Assembly (NCBI RefSeq): GCF_000003195.3
Contig: NC_012878.2
Span: 41,130,987-41,194,986, forward strand
Direction of reading: 5' to 3'
DNA length: 64,000 nucleotides
Origin: Sorghum bicolor
Lineage: Eukaryota > Streptophyta > Magnoliopsida > Poales > Poaceae
Shown here: positions 34,526 to 46,458 of the stretch, piece by piece
Layout: every line of letters starts with the position of its first letter
Numbering within the stretch: the stretch's first letter is position 1
Translations under genes and position numbers: made by a program
The notes under the pieces: generated by a model
Told to the model about the DNA's origin: nothing
What the model saw: only the letters and a program-made list of their open reading frames with translations
Databases searched by the model: none

Positions 34526-35658
34526 ATGCACCCCCACTTATATGACATGCCTCTCCTTCGAGCAAAGCAAGGTAAAATTGATTGACATGTCATTCATTCT
34601 TTGCTAAGGACTTGCTTAGTGCATCTAGTCATTCATTACATGTCTTAGGCTCATTCATGAAAATCAAATGAATTTGATGCTTGTAAAGTACCACTATTGC
34701 TTCTATGTTTGACTTGATCTAGTGGTAGCATATAACATGTTTGGGGGCTTGCAATCCTAGTGTTTGATCTAGAATATGAGCTATAAGTGTTTAACTCAAC
34801 ATGGTAATAGATAACCCTTATTTTGGAGGTGTGAAAAAGCTTGTCCTTGGATTAAACCAAGTTAAATATCTTAGGCAAGTAATCTAGATTGGACCAATTG
34901 GGGAAAATGATCGCACTTCACATGGTTTCACACTAACCTATCTAAAATTTGAGCTCACCTTTTCTGGTCTTTGATGATAAAGGGGGAGAGAATTTCCCAA
35001 AGATTTGCTAAAAGGGGAGAAGTACAAAGATAGGGAGTAACATGATAAAAGAAGGGGATCAATTAAAATTTTGAAGCACACAAGTAGGGGGAGCAAGCTC
35101 ATAAACTTGTATGTTGCATTTGAATGTGCATCACATATATTTGCTTGCATTTGCATTAGCTTTAGAAGCTTTCTCTCCAATACCTTGCTTGTGTGGTGTA
35201 TGCTAGTTATAGGTTTGGTTGATGAAATGAAGGACTAGCATGCATAGGTAGTGTAACTAGACTTCTAGTTGTGTCACAAGTGGTACTAGAACCGTGTTTA
35301 TAATGTTGATCTCACGGGGTGTTCTAGTTTTGTGAGTGTCTAGTTACTAATGGTGCTAAGGATGCTGTATATTGGCAACTCCGATTGGTATCACGCTTCA
35401 AAGGTCCATTCTTTACACCTTAGCATCATTTTGTAGAAATTGACTCCCATATTTCCTATTCAAGCATATGTGCAAGCTTTCCAATCCAAACTCTTAGCAC
35501 ATATGTAGGGGGAGCAATTGATACCAATTTGGGTTTATGAAACTTATCCATAACCTTTGCACATGGTAAAATGCTTGGGCAAGCAACATGAATACAAGAA
35601 AATTTTATTGAAAATCTTTGTAAAAAGGGTTGTCATCAATTACCAAAAAGGGGAAGAT
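34526..35658 (+). other. Copia-A 3' non-coding tail with multiple polypurine tracts
   Basis: No ORF. Purine tracts AAAGGGGGAGAGAA (about 34979), AGTAGGGGGAGCAAG (about 35084) and GTAGGGGGAGCAATTG (about 35506) precede the true PPT AAAAAGGGGAAGAT (35645-35658) beside the 3' LTR. Repeated PPT-like tracts upstream of the 3' LTR are a known Sirevirus trait. Confidence 0.85.
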
Positions 35659-37515
35659 TAAAAGCCCTAGTTTGGTTTTGGATAATTGATGAAACCCTAG
35701 TACTAACCTCTATACCAAGTGTGTAGACTTAATGAGGTTGGTACATGCCAAGTGATGGAGCAAGAGATGATCATGGTAATAATCGTGATGACCACAAGAT
35801 GATCAAGTGCTCAACTTGGAAAAGAAGAAAGAGAAAAACAAAACCCTATGGAAATCAAGAAAAAGGTATTGCTTAGGGTTTTAGTTTTTGTGATCAAGAC
35901 ACAATAGAGGGTGTGATCACATTTAGGATAGATAGCTGTACTATAAAGAGGGGAATTCTTTGGCTAAGCAGTTATCAAGTGCCACTAGGTGTCATTGGTC
36001 ATGTGCATGCATTTAGAACCTAGTGAGCTAACTTAACTCCTTCGAAGAAAATAATCGTGAAGATGCTAAAACATGTGCACTTGTTGGTACACACCTGGTG
36101 GTGTTGGCACTCTTTAAGAAGGAGGTGAAAAGTTTCTTGCGCTAGTGGAAAGTTTGGATAAGTCACCGGAGTGTCACCGAACGCTCTGACCATAGGCATC
36201 GGACGCTGAGCCTGCGCGTCTGGTGTGCTGTCACTGCCTGGCGCCGTTAGGGTTGAGCACCAGACGCCAAGCACCGGACGCGGGTTAGACCTTGTTTGTG
36301 CGTCTGGTGTAGCTTGACTTCAGTGGGTGCTTCTGACTGAGAGCACCGGACGCTCAGGTTGCGTCTGGAGGTGTGAGTCTGGTGGTCCCATGCATTTGAC
36401 AAACTCTCTGCGTACATGACTGGTGTGCACTGGACGCGTCCGGTGCTAACTTGAGCGCATCCGATGGTTCATTTTTTACCGTTAGAGATCGACGCACGTG
36501 GTTCACTCTGTGGACATGTGGCTGTGCTGTGGAGCACCGGACGCAGGGGTTGAGCGTCCGGTGGCTCCTGCTTGAGCGTTCGGTGACCCTGACTTTTGCC
36601 CAGTAAAAGAGCCAACGGCTCTATTTGTTTAAGCTTATAAATAGTTATTGGCCAGCTTGGGGCTCACTTTCTTAGCATTCTAGCATACTTGACATCCTTG
36701 TGAGCCTAAGCAAACACCTCCCACTCATCTCCTTAATAGATTAATCATCTTGTGAGATTGGGAGTGTTTCTAAGTGCATTTGCTTGAGTGATTGCATCTA
36801 GTGGCACTTGGGGATCGATTTGGCTGCAGTTTTCTTGTTACTCTTGGTGGTTGCCACCACTTAGATGGCTTGGAGCAGCGGAGGAGCATTGACACAAGTT
36901 GGTGATTGTTCGTGGCCATGTCCCTGTGATTGTGAGGGGTTTTGTACCGTCCCCGGTGAAGAGCCAAAAGGTAACTCTAGTGGATTGCTTGTGTCATTGA
37001 GTTACCTCACTTGTGGGTTGGTTCTTGCGGTGTCCTAGTGAGGACGAGGTTCGTGCTACACCTCTTAGCCACCGAACCACCAAGTGTTGGTCGACACAAC
37101 AGGGATGTAGCGTGCCGGCAAGCACGTGAACCTCAGAAGAAAAATCGGTGTCTCAATTGTGTTTGATTGGCATTCTCACAGTGCTTGATTATTCATATAT
37201 TGGTGATTGGTTCATCCCCTACTCGGTGGTATAAATTTCTCATCCTCTCCATTTACATACCGCAAAGTAGTGTAACTAGTTTAGTTGCTAGTCTTGCCTT
37301 GTGTAGCATAGTTCACTAGTGTAGCTTGTAGTGACATAGCTCTTGTGTGCCTAGTGATTATAGCAACTATAATTGTTTGTTAGGTGGCTTGCAAACTCCC
37401 CACTAGAGCTAGAGCAAAAGCTTCGCTTTGTTATTTACTAACCTCTTGCTCTAGTGAGTTTGTAGAATTTTTAAATAGGCTATTCAACCCCCTCTAGCCA
37501 TATTACGACCTTTCA
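35659..37515 (+). repeat. Copia-A 3' LTR
   Basis: TAAAAGCCCTAG...CCTTTCA, 1857 bp. The first TG is changed to TA compared with the 5' copy. It is uninterrupted and shows the empty site for the insertion in the 5' LTR. CCGGACG/CGTCCGGTG motifs lie at 36170-36570. Confidence 0.93.
36636..36643 (+). promoter_or_regulatory. TATA box of Copia-A 3' LTR
   Basis: TATAAATA about 870 bp before the LTR end, in the position where the 5' LTR has a mutated box. Confidence 0.7.
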
Positions 37516-38468
37516 AAGGTTCTTGTTTGGTTTTTGGTAATTGAGTGACAACTTAGGTGGACAAATAGTATTTATGTGAGATACACAATAGATTAGTCCA
37601 CAGGTGATTATGTGATGATGGAGGAGCTCATTGCATATGTGACCAAGGTGGAGAAAATCAAGATGAGGCTTGGCTCAATGGACCAGTTGCAAGAGTGAAG
37701 GGCAAGGCGGAGGCTTTGAAGCGAGGGACTGCAAGTGACGGTGAAGCTTGAGCAAGACTTGGCACTGATGGACCGAGACAATGGTGAAGAGCAAGTGAGG
37801 TCAAGATCGATGAACCAATACGGTCACGTGATGATATGAAGTGGATCATATCATTTGATGATTGGTTGGTGCATGTGTTGCATCAACATCGGAGGAGATG
37901 GAATGGAAAGCGCAAGGCAAAGGAATAACCTAGGGCATTTCCATTTTACCGGTCATAGGTGTGTAGAGAAGTTGATTACCGGATTTAGGATACATAGCCA
38001 TACTATCAAGAGGGGCAAACTTGTTTGCATATCGGTCATCTAGTGCCACTTGAGTGATCTAACTTTGCATATGTGTTAGGATCGTGTGGCGTGGAGAGTT
38101 GAGAGGCTAACTCCTTTGGGAAAATGTTTGTGAAAATGCTAACACACTTGCACATGGTGGTGTACAATTGGTGGTGTTAGCACATTTACAAAAGAGGTGG
38201 AGTTCCTAGGGTAGAGAGGGGTTTGGGTTTGAGAAAATTAAGTGTATATTTTCTATTGTGCCAGTGGGAAGTTTGGAGAAGTTGTGGGAGGGTGGACACT
38301 GGTGTTGGCAGCATCGGACGCTAGACCAGAACGTCCGGTGTACTATCAGTTGTTTGCGTAGGCGTAGACTAAGCATCAGACCCTCAGTATCGGACGTAGG
38401 CTAGACACTATTCGTGTGTCCGGTGCCCCTGCGTGTTTGCAGTGCTGTCTGAGTAAGGGTCTAATGCT

Positions 38469-39672
38469 TGTTGATATTTGGGAACGCAATAAGGAATTGA
38501 TCCGCAAGCGCACGGATATCGGTGAGCACTTCACCCGGGAGGTTATCCAGAGTATCGTATTTATATTTTTACCACTAGGAGAAAGAGTGCATCTGACTAA
38601 CCTAGTCTATTACTACTAACCTTTAGGCTACAAAGAATATTTCTTGATGTGAGTGATATATAGAGAAGACTACAACCGTAATCTCTTTCTAACCTTGGTA
38701 TGGATGATCTACTGCTCTATTGGGGAAGCTTAAGGAATCTAGACACCACAGAGGATGTTCAACCCGCACCTATAAACCCTATCCTTCCTGCTAACGAGAT
38801 ATGGTTTGCAAAGGTAACTCAGAAATGTCACGTTCCTCGCTACTACTACGGTCCAGCTAGTCAGGGGATATCTATGAGTATCCTAGCCCAAACACCACGT
38901 CTACGCTAGAGATGATTACTCTAAACTTTACGCGAAGAGATTAAAGTAAACTCATAAACCAAAGAACAATAAAACAAGAACTTACTAGAATTTAGAAGTC
39001 GAAATACTGAAGAATCCTAGGAGCAAGCTTCAGGTTAGGAGAACTTGATCTCGCAGGTACAACCTCGGAGTAAACACCGACAGGTCGGGCTTCCTCCGAT
39101 CTACACCTCCACTTTATCTCTCTCAATCTAGTAGAAACTAGAAGATCTAATTCTACTCACATTGGATGTTAAGCCCTAAGTCTATTTAGAGGAGAGGTAT
39201 TCCTTCGAGGGCTCCTCTCAACTCTATGATGAACTTGTCTCCTCCAGGGGCCAGGGGGTCTGGTTTTATAGTCCCCTCAAGTGAACGTGAGCCGTCGGAT
39301 CAAACCGACATTGATTGAACGGTTATCCTTGATCCTTTAGGTCGGTGGAGCTTGATCCACGAAAAGAGTTCTGATTGGAGTCCAAAGGGGGGCGGGCGCC
39401 CTAGTCTCCTGGGTGGGCTCCCTGAGCCAGGCCTCGTTCGGCCTCTGCTTCGTTCTCGTGGCTTCTAAAGTCTTCTGGATGGTAGAAAATTGAGCGGTGC
39501 GTTGATATCTCTATGTAATCCCAACATGTGGGCCTTTCTTCCTTATTTCCTGATAAATAACAAAACTCGTGGAATTCTGTCAGATCAAACCCTAATTCTA
39601 GGTGTTGTTTGTATATTGGTCATTTCTCTTGTTTATTTGATAATTAAAATTGATACTTACGAACCGTCAACA
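38469..39672 (-). repeat. Athila-B 3' LTR
   Basis: TGTTGATATTTGGG...ACCGTCAACA on the plus strand, 1204 bp. It lacks the CCCCCTGCAGAAACAGAT present in the 5' LTR near 47546. Confidence 0.95.
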
Positions 39673-39690
39673 AATACCCCCATACTTAGG
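39673..39690 (-). other. Athila-B polypurine tract
   Basis: Directly inside the 3' LTR the plus strand reads AATACCCCCATACTTAGG, which is AAGTATGGGGGTATT on the element's sense strand. It is the expected purine-rich primer site for plus-strand synthesis. A similar word (AAGTATGGGGGAGAT, minus) occurs at about 40767-40781. Confidence 0.8.
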
Positions 39691-40966
39691 CTTTTACTCG
39701 TCCTCGAGAAAAGGATGGTTAAGAAAAATATCTGGGATTAAAACATTGTAAAGCATTCTCTTCATGCCTGCAGGGTGTTGTAAAAATTCACTGTGTACCA
39801 TAGTTAGGGAAATATATGGTCAAGAGTAGAGATCTTTTTTTCGTAATCCTGTCACTTGGAGTTTTTGTATATTTTTGAAAAGAAATTTAGCATACCTTTA
39901 TCCTCATAGGTTCTCTCAGATCACTCATTATCTTTTATATATCTCACTGAGGCTATTTTAATTTGCAAAAATTCTCAAGCATTCTTACCTTGCATCTGTT
40001 GCCTGATCAAAACGGGATCCGAGGAGAAGAATGCCATACTCTTAGATCAAAGACTTTGGAAATTAAAAACTTGTCAACTCTTGCTGGCATATTGCTTATT
40101 AGAGGGACCATGGGCTATCATTTTCCATTTTCTCTTTTTTTTAAGTGGATACCGAGTTACCTCTAATTCTACTGTTGGACACTTGTCCATTTTTCTGCAA
40201 GGTTATCGAGCAATTGCTCCTTTTTATTTCCTCGAAATATCCTTATTTTTGCATAGCCCATGCCTCTAATGCAATAATACTTCGAAAGAGTGAATCTTTC
40301 TGAATAAATGTCTTGATCTTAGGAGCATGATAAATCTCTCAACAAGGGTCTAACTCATTTTGAACAAACTCAATACAGAGTAGATAGCTTTTATAATCAT
40401 AATTAATATTTTCAGTTTTATCAGGCATATAAAACACTGAGGATGGTAGCTAGAATTTTGAAGATTTTGAAATAAATTCTCCAAGCAACAATGATATCAA
40501 GAATAAGGTACTCATACTCTACCATCTCACATTCCAGAATGACTTAAGCAACACAGGGTTTTAAAATGATTTTATAATAATTGCAGGTTTTCAGGAAATA
40601 TCATAGAGTGAAATTAATCATGATTAGAAACATCTTTTTAATTTATCATGTCAGAAACAATGTTCTGCATAATCCAAGATATATGTGTATGCGTGAAGTA
40701 AAGTGTGCAGAGTGTGTACCTGAATCGTGGAGTGGTGTAGTCGATGTGTGTTTGGCATGTCGAGGGATCTCCCCCATACTTGTTTTCTTCTTTCTTGCAT
40801 AAAAGTAAAGTAGAGACACACAAGACATAATAATAATAATGCTCTTTATTAATCTTGAGGCATTTATTACAAATGACTAGTAGCAAACTGACGATAATAG
40901 TAAATCTAAACCGAATTTAAAGATAAATAACTAAGATGTATTGCCTCAAGGTCTAATCTAGATAAC
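39691..40966 (-). other. Athila-B 3' non-coding region
   Basis: About 1.3 kb between the accessory ORF and the PPT. It is AT-rich, and the short ORFs on both strands (39963-40269, 40581-40886) have no recognisable domain and are probably chance. Athila elements often carry a long 3' region here. Confidence 0.7.
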
Positions 40967-41545
40967 TTAGCGGCGCTCTAACTCCTTGATCTTCTTATTG
41001 GCACGAGCAAGATCATGCCTAAGGCCTAATATAACGGTGTTCTGGTTAGAGAGCTGCCTAGTGATGGAGTTAACCGAGGACTGGAGGTCTATGATGACTC
41101 TGTCTAGCCTGCGAACGTCCTCATCAATATCTACTATAGTCTTGCGACACTTAGGAGGTGTCTCAAAAGCATTGAGAGCGTGCTTTGGGGCTGCTTTTGG
41201 AGGGATGAAACAGACTTTGGCTGCTCTAATCCCTTCAAAGTAAGACCTCTCTTCCTCCATAGTGTAGCAGATGCTGCTGATCTCGCCGCTCCGGTTGGTC
41301 TTGACTCCAACGACCCTCTCATTGGGTCTTGGTGGAAGGATCCTCGTGTCGGTTGGTACCTTGATGGTGGTCTCCTTCTTGGATGATTATCCCTTGAGAA
41401 GTAGGGGTTGTGGTAGTGCGGTGAGAACTGGTTGAGCATGGTAGGATTGGGCGGAGCTGCGCTGGCATAAAGGCATGGCTTCTAGCTGTCGCTCTGTGTT
41501 GGTCGGGACAAGAGCACGGGCGTCGGGGTCTTCCTCAGGCTTCAT
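40967..41545 (-). pseudogene. Athila-B accessory ORF downstream of pol, coiled-coil protein
   Basis: The last 97 codons (41260-40967) start with MEEERSYFEG, then KVCFIPPKAAPKHAL and a heptad-rich helix VDIDEDVRRLDRVIIDL to KKIKELERR, a probable coiled coil. Upstream, an in-phase ATG near 41545 (MKPEEDPDARALVP) opens a Pro/Gln-rich stretch with a stop near 41394. An overlapping frame (41439-41134) reads PHYHNPYFSRDNHPRRRPPS. At least one frameshift therefore seems to divide one ORF. It has the same sense as pol. I see no membrane segment, so an envelope-like role is not supported. Function unknown. Confidence 0.55.
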
Positions 41546-41950
41546 GTTGAGGTTGAAGGGGACGACTTCCCAAGCGAGGGACTAAACAAGCTCTAATTGA
41601 AGAAGAAGAAGAGAAGGCTTGGGTGGATTGGTGTTTGAAAACTGACGTCAGGGGTCTGTTTATATAGGGGTCAAAAAGTGCCTCTAGGGGTTGTTCGGGT
41701 TGCTCCCGTCGATGTGCGTGCGAAACTTTCCATCTGAAGGATTATTTGGATTACCATAAGTGTGTTTTCCATTACGGAGGAAATCGGGACCGAGAGGGAT
41801 CAGGGGCTGGGCGCCCGCCCTCATCATCAGGGCGCCCGCCCTGTGTCTGGACCCTCAGTGGGCCCGCTTCCTCGAGCGTGTTTCTAGATGCAAAACTTAT
41901 TAGGAAAATATATGTATGACCCAAAAATGTCAGATTAAAAAGGTCGGGCT

Positions 41951-44725
41951 CTAATTCTCCATGGGAAGGTAAAAATGGATTACGTCTATTTCTTCTAATT
42001 CTTTATTGGGCTCTAAAAATAATTTAAGACGTTGACCATTTACCTTGAATAACGTACCTTCGTCGTTTTGAAGTGTGATAGCTCTGTGGGATGATGAATT
42101 GATTACCTTGAATGGTCCTTCCCACTTACTACGGAGTTTTCCATGCCCGAAAAGCTTCACCCTGGAATTAAAAAGTAATACCTTATCTCCGGGTGCGAAC
42201 TCCTTCTTCTTGATTCTCTTGTCATGCCACCTTTTGACTCTTTCTTTATAGATCTTCGAATTGTGATATGCTTTCTCTCGCCATTCTTCCAATTCTGATA
42301 GTTGCATTCTTTGATGATCCCCAGCGACATCTAGGTCCATATTCCATCTCCTTATGGCCCAGTGTGCTTTGAATTCTAGTTCAACAGGTAGGTGGCAAGT
42401 CTTCCCGTACACCAATTGGTATGGGGACATTCCAATTGGGGTCTTGTATGATGTCCGGTATGCCCAGAGTGCATCAGGTAACTTGTCTTTCCATGCCGTT
42501 CCCATTTCATTCACTATCTTCTGAAGAATATTCTTGATTTGCTTGTTGGAAGTTTCTGCTTGGCCACTTGTCTAAGGATGGTAGGGGGTAGCGACGTTGT
42601 GACGGATTCCATGTTTTGATAGATATTACTTGAAGCGTTTGTCGATGAAGTGTGCTCCTCCATCACTTATCACTACTCTGGGGACTCCAAATCTTGGAAA
42701 TATAATTTCTTCAAACATCCTCTTTGAACTAATATTGTCGGCATGCTTGCAAGGTAATGCCTCTACCCACTTGGAGACGTAGTCAACTACCACCAAGATG
42801 TACTCACACTTCTTTGATGGAGGAAATGGACCCATGTAGTCTATTCCCCAGACATCAAAGAGCTCAATCTGAAGGTTGTTGGTGAGTGGCATGGCATCCC
42901 TTGTGTTTATGTTTCCGTGCCTTTGACATGGCCCACATCTTCTGATATATTGCTTCGTGTCTTCATACATTGTAGGCCAGTAGAATCCACACTGCCAGAT
43001 CTTTGAATGTGTACGGAATGCTCCATAGTGACTTCCATATGGTGATGAATGACATCTGTCGATGATCTTCCATCCTTCCTCAGTGGTCACACACCTCCCG
43101 AGTAAGCCATCAGAGCATACTCGGAAGAGGTATGGCTCATCCCATATATGTGAACGACTTTCTTGAATAAGCTTCTTCTTGTTTGCTCCTAGTGGTACAT
43201 ACCGGGAAACCATAAAACTAACAATATCTGCATACCAGTGGTCAGACCTGTTAATCCCGTAGAGCATGTCGTCCCGGAGTGAATCATTGATGGGGGTTTC
43301 CTCTGGACTCTTAAAATACATTCTAGACAAGTGATCAGCAACAGAATTTTCTACTCTTTTTTTATCTTTTATTTCTAAGTCAAATTCTTGAAGTAATAAG
43401 ATCCATCTAATCTGGTGAGGTTTAGCATCTTTTTTAGTGAGCAAATATTTTAGTGTAGCATGATTAGTGTAAACAATTATTTTAGCTCCAACTAAATAAG
43501 ATCTAAATTTATCAATGGCAAAGACAACAGCCAGAAGCTCTTTTTCAGTGGTTGCATAATTAAGTTGAGCTCCTGTCAAAGTTTTACTGGCATAAGCAAT
43601 TGCATGATGCTTCTTATTTTTAGTTTGTCCCAAAACTGCCCCCACAGCATAATCACTAGCATCACACATAATTTCAAAAGGCAATGACCAATCAGGGGGT
43701 TGAATGATTGGTGCAGAGATGAGTGCTTTCTTTAATAAATTGAAAGATGTTAGACATGCATCATCAAATTCAAAAGGAGCATCCTTGGCTAGCAAAAGAG
43801 TAAGTGGACTAGCAATAAATGAAAAATCTTTTATGAATCTACGATAAAAACCAGCATGTCCAAGAAAGCTTCGAATTCCTTTTATATTCACAGGTGGAGG
43901 TAGTTGTTCAATTACTTCAATTTTAGCTTTGTCTACCTCAATACCTCTTTCAGACACTGAGTGTCCCAGCACTATTCCTTCTCTAACCATAAAATGACAT
44001 TTTTCCCAATTAAGGACTAAGTGCTTTTCCTCACATCTTTGCAAAACCTTGTCTAAGTTTTCAAGACAGCTATCAAAAGTTTTTCCATAAACAGAGAAAT
44101 CATCCATGAAAACTTCCATAATCTCTACAATCATATCAGAAAATATAGGCATCATGCATCTTTGAAAAGAAGTTGGTGCATTACATAACTCATAAGTTCC
44201 GTATGGGCATGTAAAAGTGGTTTTGCTTTGATCATCGGGATGGATCGGGATCTGGTGATACCCTGAATATCCATCTAAGAAACAGAAGAACGAATGGTTC
44301 GCTAATCGCTCTAGCATCTCATCTATGAAAGGTAAAGGAAAATGATCCTTTCTCGTGGCTTTGTTCAGTTTTCTATAGTCTATGCACATCCGCCATCCTG
44401 TGACGGTGCGTTGCGGAATTAGCTCATTCTTTTCATTCATAATAACAGTCATGCCTCCCTTTTTAGGCACAACTTGGACTGGGCTTACCCACTCACTGTG
44501 CGGCACAGGATATATAATTCCTGCATGTAGCAACTTTATAACTTCCTTTTTAACTACCTCTCTCATTGTGTTGTTAAGTCTACGTTGGGGTTCTCGAGAA
44601 GGTGAAACAGAAGGATCTGTTGGAATACGATGGGTACAAGTCATAGGACTGATTCCTGTAAGATCTTGGAGTGAGTAGCCAAAAATTGAGTGATGTTTCT
44701 CAAGAATGGTCATTAATCGCAGAGT
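41951..44725 (-). pseudogene. Athila-B pol: RT, RNase H, integrase, with stops
   Basis: Numbering from the Met at 44713: RT about 50-230, with MCIDYRKLN (109-117) and catalytic FMDD (202-205). The block between GTY and LCNAP is missing about eight residues compared with Ty3 RTs, a likely in-frame loss. RNase H is about 340-460: first Asp in [10 protein letters not shown] and Glu in [10 protein letters not shown] are kept, but the Asp of the YTDH-type motif is Asn (417). The integrase has the zinc region SPYGSHYG...CGPCQ, core Asp in WGIDYMGPF and Asp in [12 protein letters not shown] at about 42626-42628 and TAG near 42574 split off the rest (42514-41951) with the GPF-type C-terminal motif. 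There is no chromodomain. Confidence 0.92.
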
Positions 44726-46324
44726 TCACTCCTGAGTGAGTTTATCGCTAATGATCACAGGAAACTCTGGATTATTGTTTAGGAAAGCATAGATAAGACC
44801 GGGTGGTAAAGTTTTAAGCTCTATGGGAGGTCTAGGTGTTTCTGCAAACACATCTAAGGGTTCAGGTTTAGAATGTTCAGCTTCTTCTTCTGTGAAGAAA
44901 GGAGTTTCGTCTTCTAAGTCTGGTTCATCTAAAAGCTCTAGAGATGAAGCCTTTACCTCCTCCATAGGATCAGGCAAAAGATATGACTCGGCCTTATTAT
45001 TCAAAGAGTGTGAAATTGTTATTGGAAATTTAAAGGTTTTCCCAAAAGAAATGTGTAGCTTTCCAGTATGACCTTCATAAAGGAGTCTTCTAAAAGGTTG
45101 TCTTATCAACAGGTCGAAGTCCCATGTATCAAAGATATACAAGTTCAAATGAACCATGGAGCCTTCTACCGTAAGAGGTAGGACATTAATAATTCCAAGA
45201 CTGGGGACTAATCGTCCCGAAGATTCCTTTATGACTTTTGTTGTGGGGGTTAAGACAAGATTTTTAAATAATTTAAGTGCAAAAGATTCAGATATGATGT
45301 TGATCCCCACAACAAGATTATAGAGAGCATCAAATCGATCAGAATCATAAGCACAGCGTATAGTTATAGAGGGTGTGTCCAAATGGATCACATCAGAGAA
45401 AAGCTCTGATTCCTCCAACCACTCGCTACTCATGACTGAGATAAGCTCTCTCAATTGATGTTCACTTGGTAAACAAATGCTAAAGTGGCCGTTTTGGGGT
45501 TTGTTAGTAGAATGGTAATTTGAAATGTTTCCAAAATCGGCAAAAAGATCAGATTCTATATCCAGCATGAAGTCTGGTGGTGGAATTTCTTCCTTTTGTG
45601 GCTCAGAACTTGGGATAGCTAAAGTAGATGGAGAATTTGGCACAGTGTCTTCTTCGGCTTCGTGGGTTTCATCATGAAGGGTATTATCCATCTCAGCTTC
45701 TAGGATTCTATCTAGGATCACTCTAGCATCATCAGTAGGGATGCGAAAGAAAGAACCTCTAGACATTGTATGTAGCATTTGTTTATGATCTTTCTGAAGA
45801 CCTCGAAAAAAGTGAAATAAAAGAGCAGGGTCTTCAAGATTAAGGTTTCGACCAGATTCTAAAAGATCAGAAAAACGTTTACAGGATTTTCCCAAAGTTT
45901 CATTATCTTTTTGTTTAAAAGATAGGACTTCGAGTCTAAGGTCGCCAATACGGTCGAGGGAATAAAAATCTAGAAAAAAGTTGGCTCGTAAAACTCCCCA
46001 TTCACCTCGTTGTTGACTTACCTTCTGACTGTACCATTGTCTAGCTTGTCCCCTTAAAGAAAAAGGAAAAAGCTTCCAACATAAAGTTTTATCAGAAATG
46101 CCTTCAATGCGAAGACAATCACATGTTTGCTCAAAATCTCTAATATGAAGGTAAGGGTTTTCGTCTTCGTTTCCCAAAAAAGATAGGTTTTGAATCATGG
46201 CAATCAACCTAGAACTTAACCTATACTGGGATGTTTGGATAAGTTGTGATGACTCCCATGGTAAAAGGTCAGTTTCTGAAGGTGTTGCAAATTGATAGAT
46301 TGATTTAGAATCTTGGTTGTCCAT
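44726..46324 (-). CDS. Athila-B gag and degenerate protease ORF
   Basis: An open frame of 532 codons from ATG at 46324 (MDNQDSKSIYQF). The 28 upstream codons to 46408 are only leader. The capsid occupies about residues 25-190: MIQNLSFLGNEDENPYLHI, CDCLRIEGISDKTLCWKLFP, FSLRGQARQWY, a KRFSDLLESGRN region and HFFRGLQ. No CCHC knuckle is visible. A protease-like fold follows (about residues 300-420, LYNLVVGINII then DFDLLIRQPF), but the catalytic Asp of D-S/T-G is absent. The ORF ends LTQE-TGA at 44726. Pol continues in the same frame after that stop, so gag-pol was probably one ORF before this TGA. Confidence 0.88.
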   Translation of the reverse strand: MDNQDSKSIYQFATPSETDLLPWESSQLIQTSQYRLSSRLIAMIQNLSFLGNEDENPYLHIRDFEQTCDCLRIEGISDKTLCWKLFPFSLRGQARQWYSQKVSQQRGEWGVLRANFFLDFYSLDRIGDLRLEVLSFKQKDNETLGKSCKRFSDLLESGRNLNLEDPALLFHFFRGLQKDHKQMLHTMSRGSFFRIPTDDARVILDRILEAEMDNTLHDETHEAEEDTVPNSPSTLAIPSSEPQKEEIPPPDFMLDIESDLFADFGNISNYHSTNKPQNGHFSICLPSEHQLRELISVMSSEWLEESELFSDVIHLDTPSITIRCAYDSDRFDALYNLVVGINIISESFALKLFKNLVLTPTTKVIKESSGRLVPSLGIINVLPLTVEGSMVHLNLYIFDTWDFDLLIRQPFRRLLYEGHTGKLHISFGKTFKFPITISHSLNNKAESYLLPDPMEEVKASSLELLDEPDLEDETPFFTEEEAEHSKPEPLDVFAETPRPPIELKTLPPGLIYAFLNNNPEFPVIISDKLTQE

Positions 46325-46432
46325 AAGGTAAGAATAAAGAAAATAAATAAAGAATATAAAAGATAAGAAAAGGTAAAAGTATAGATACAAGCTAGTAGTA
46401 AGACTCAAGGTTATCTTAGCAAACCGTCTTTC

Positions 46433-46450
46433 TCCCCGGCAACAGCGCTA
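46433..46450 (-). other. Athila-B primer-binding site (tRNA-Asp type)
   Basis: The minus strand reads TAGCGCTGTTGCCGGGGA, eight bases inside the 5' LTR. It differs at two positions from the tRNA-Asp-complementary TGGCGCCGTTGCCGGGGA used by Athila-type elements. Both differences are transitions. Confidence 0.85.
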
Positions 46451-46458
46451 CAAATGCT

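Larger units (their letters stand above)
24261..37515 (+). mobile_element. Copia-A: full-length Sirevirus-type Copia retrotransposon
   Basis: The ends are TGAAAG (left) and CTTTCA (right) with a perfect TSD AAGGT (24256-24260, 37516-37520). Order: 5' LTR 24261-27747, PBS 27750-27763, gag from 27820, pol to 34525, a 1.1-kb tail with several GGGGGAG purine tracts, 3' LTR 35659-37515. The long coiled-coil gag with Asp/Ser-rich stretches, the Copia order protease-integrase-RT-RNase H, the LTR CCGGAC motifs and the multiple purine tracts identify the Sirevirus (Maximus/SIRE) lineage. Two Athila solo LTRs are nested in it. Many stops and frameshifts show that it is dead. It landed eight bases inside the start of Copia-B. 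Confidence 0.92.

Noticed and set aside
40581..40886. ORFs on both strands in the Athila-B 3' region
   Set aside because: Short, without domains, and in a region expected to be non-coding.
46324..46408. Hydrophobic N-terminal extension that looks like a signal peptide on Athila-B gag
   Set aside because: It is leader DNA between PBS and the likely ATG at 46324. Capsid proteins of this family are not secreted, and the Leu/Phe/Tyr bias comes from a pyrimidine-rich leader.
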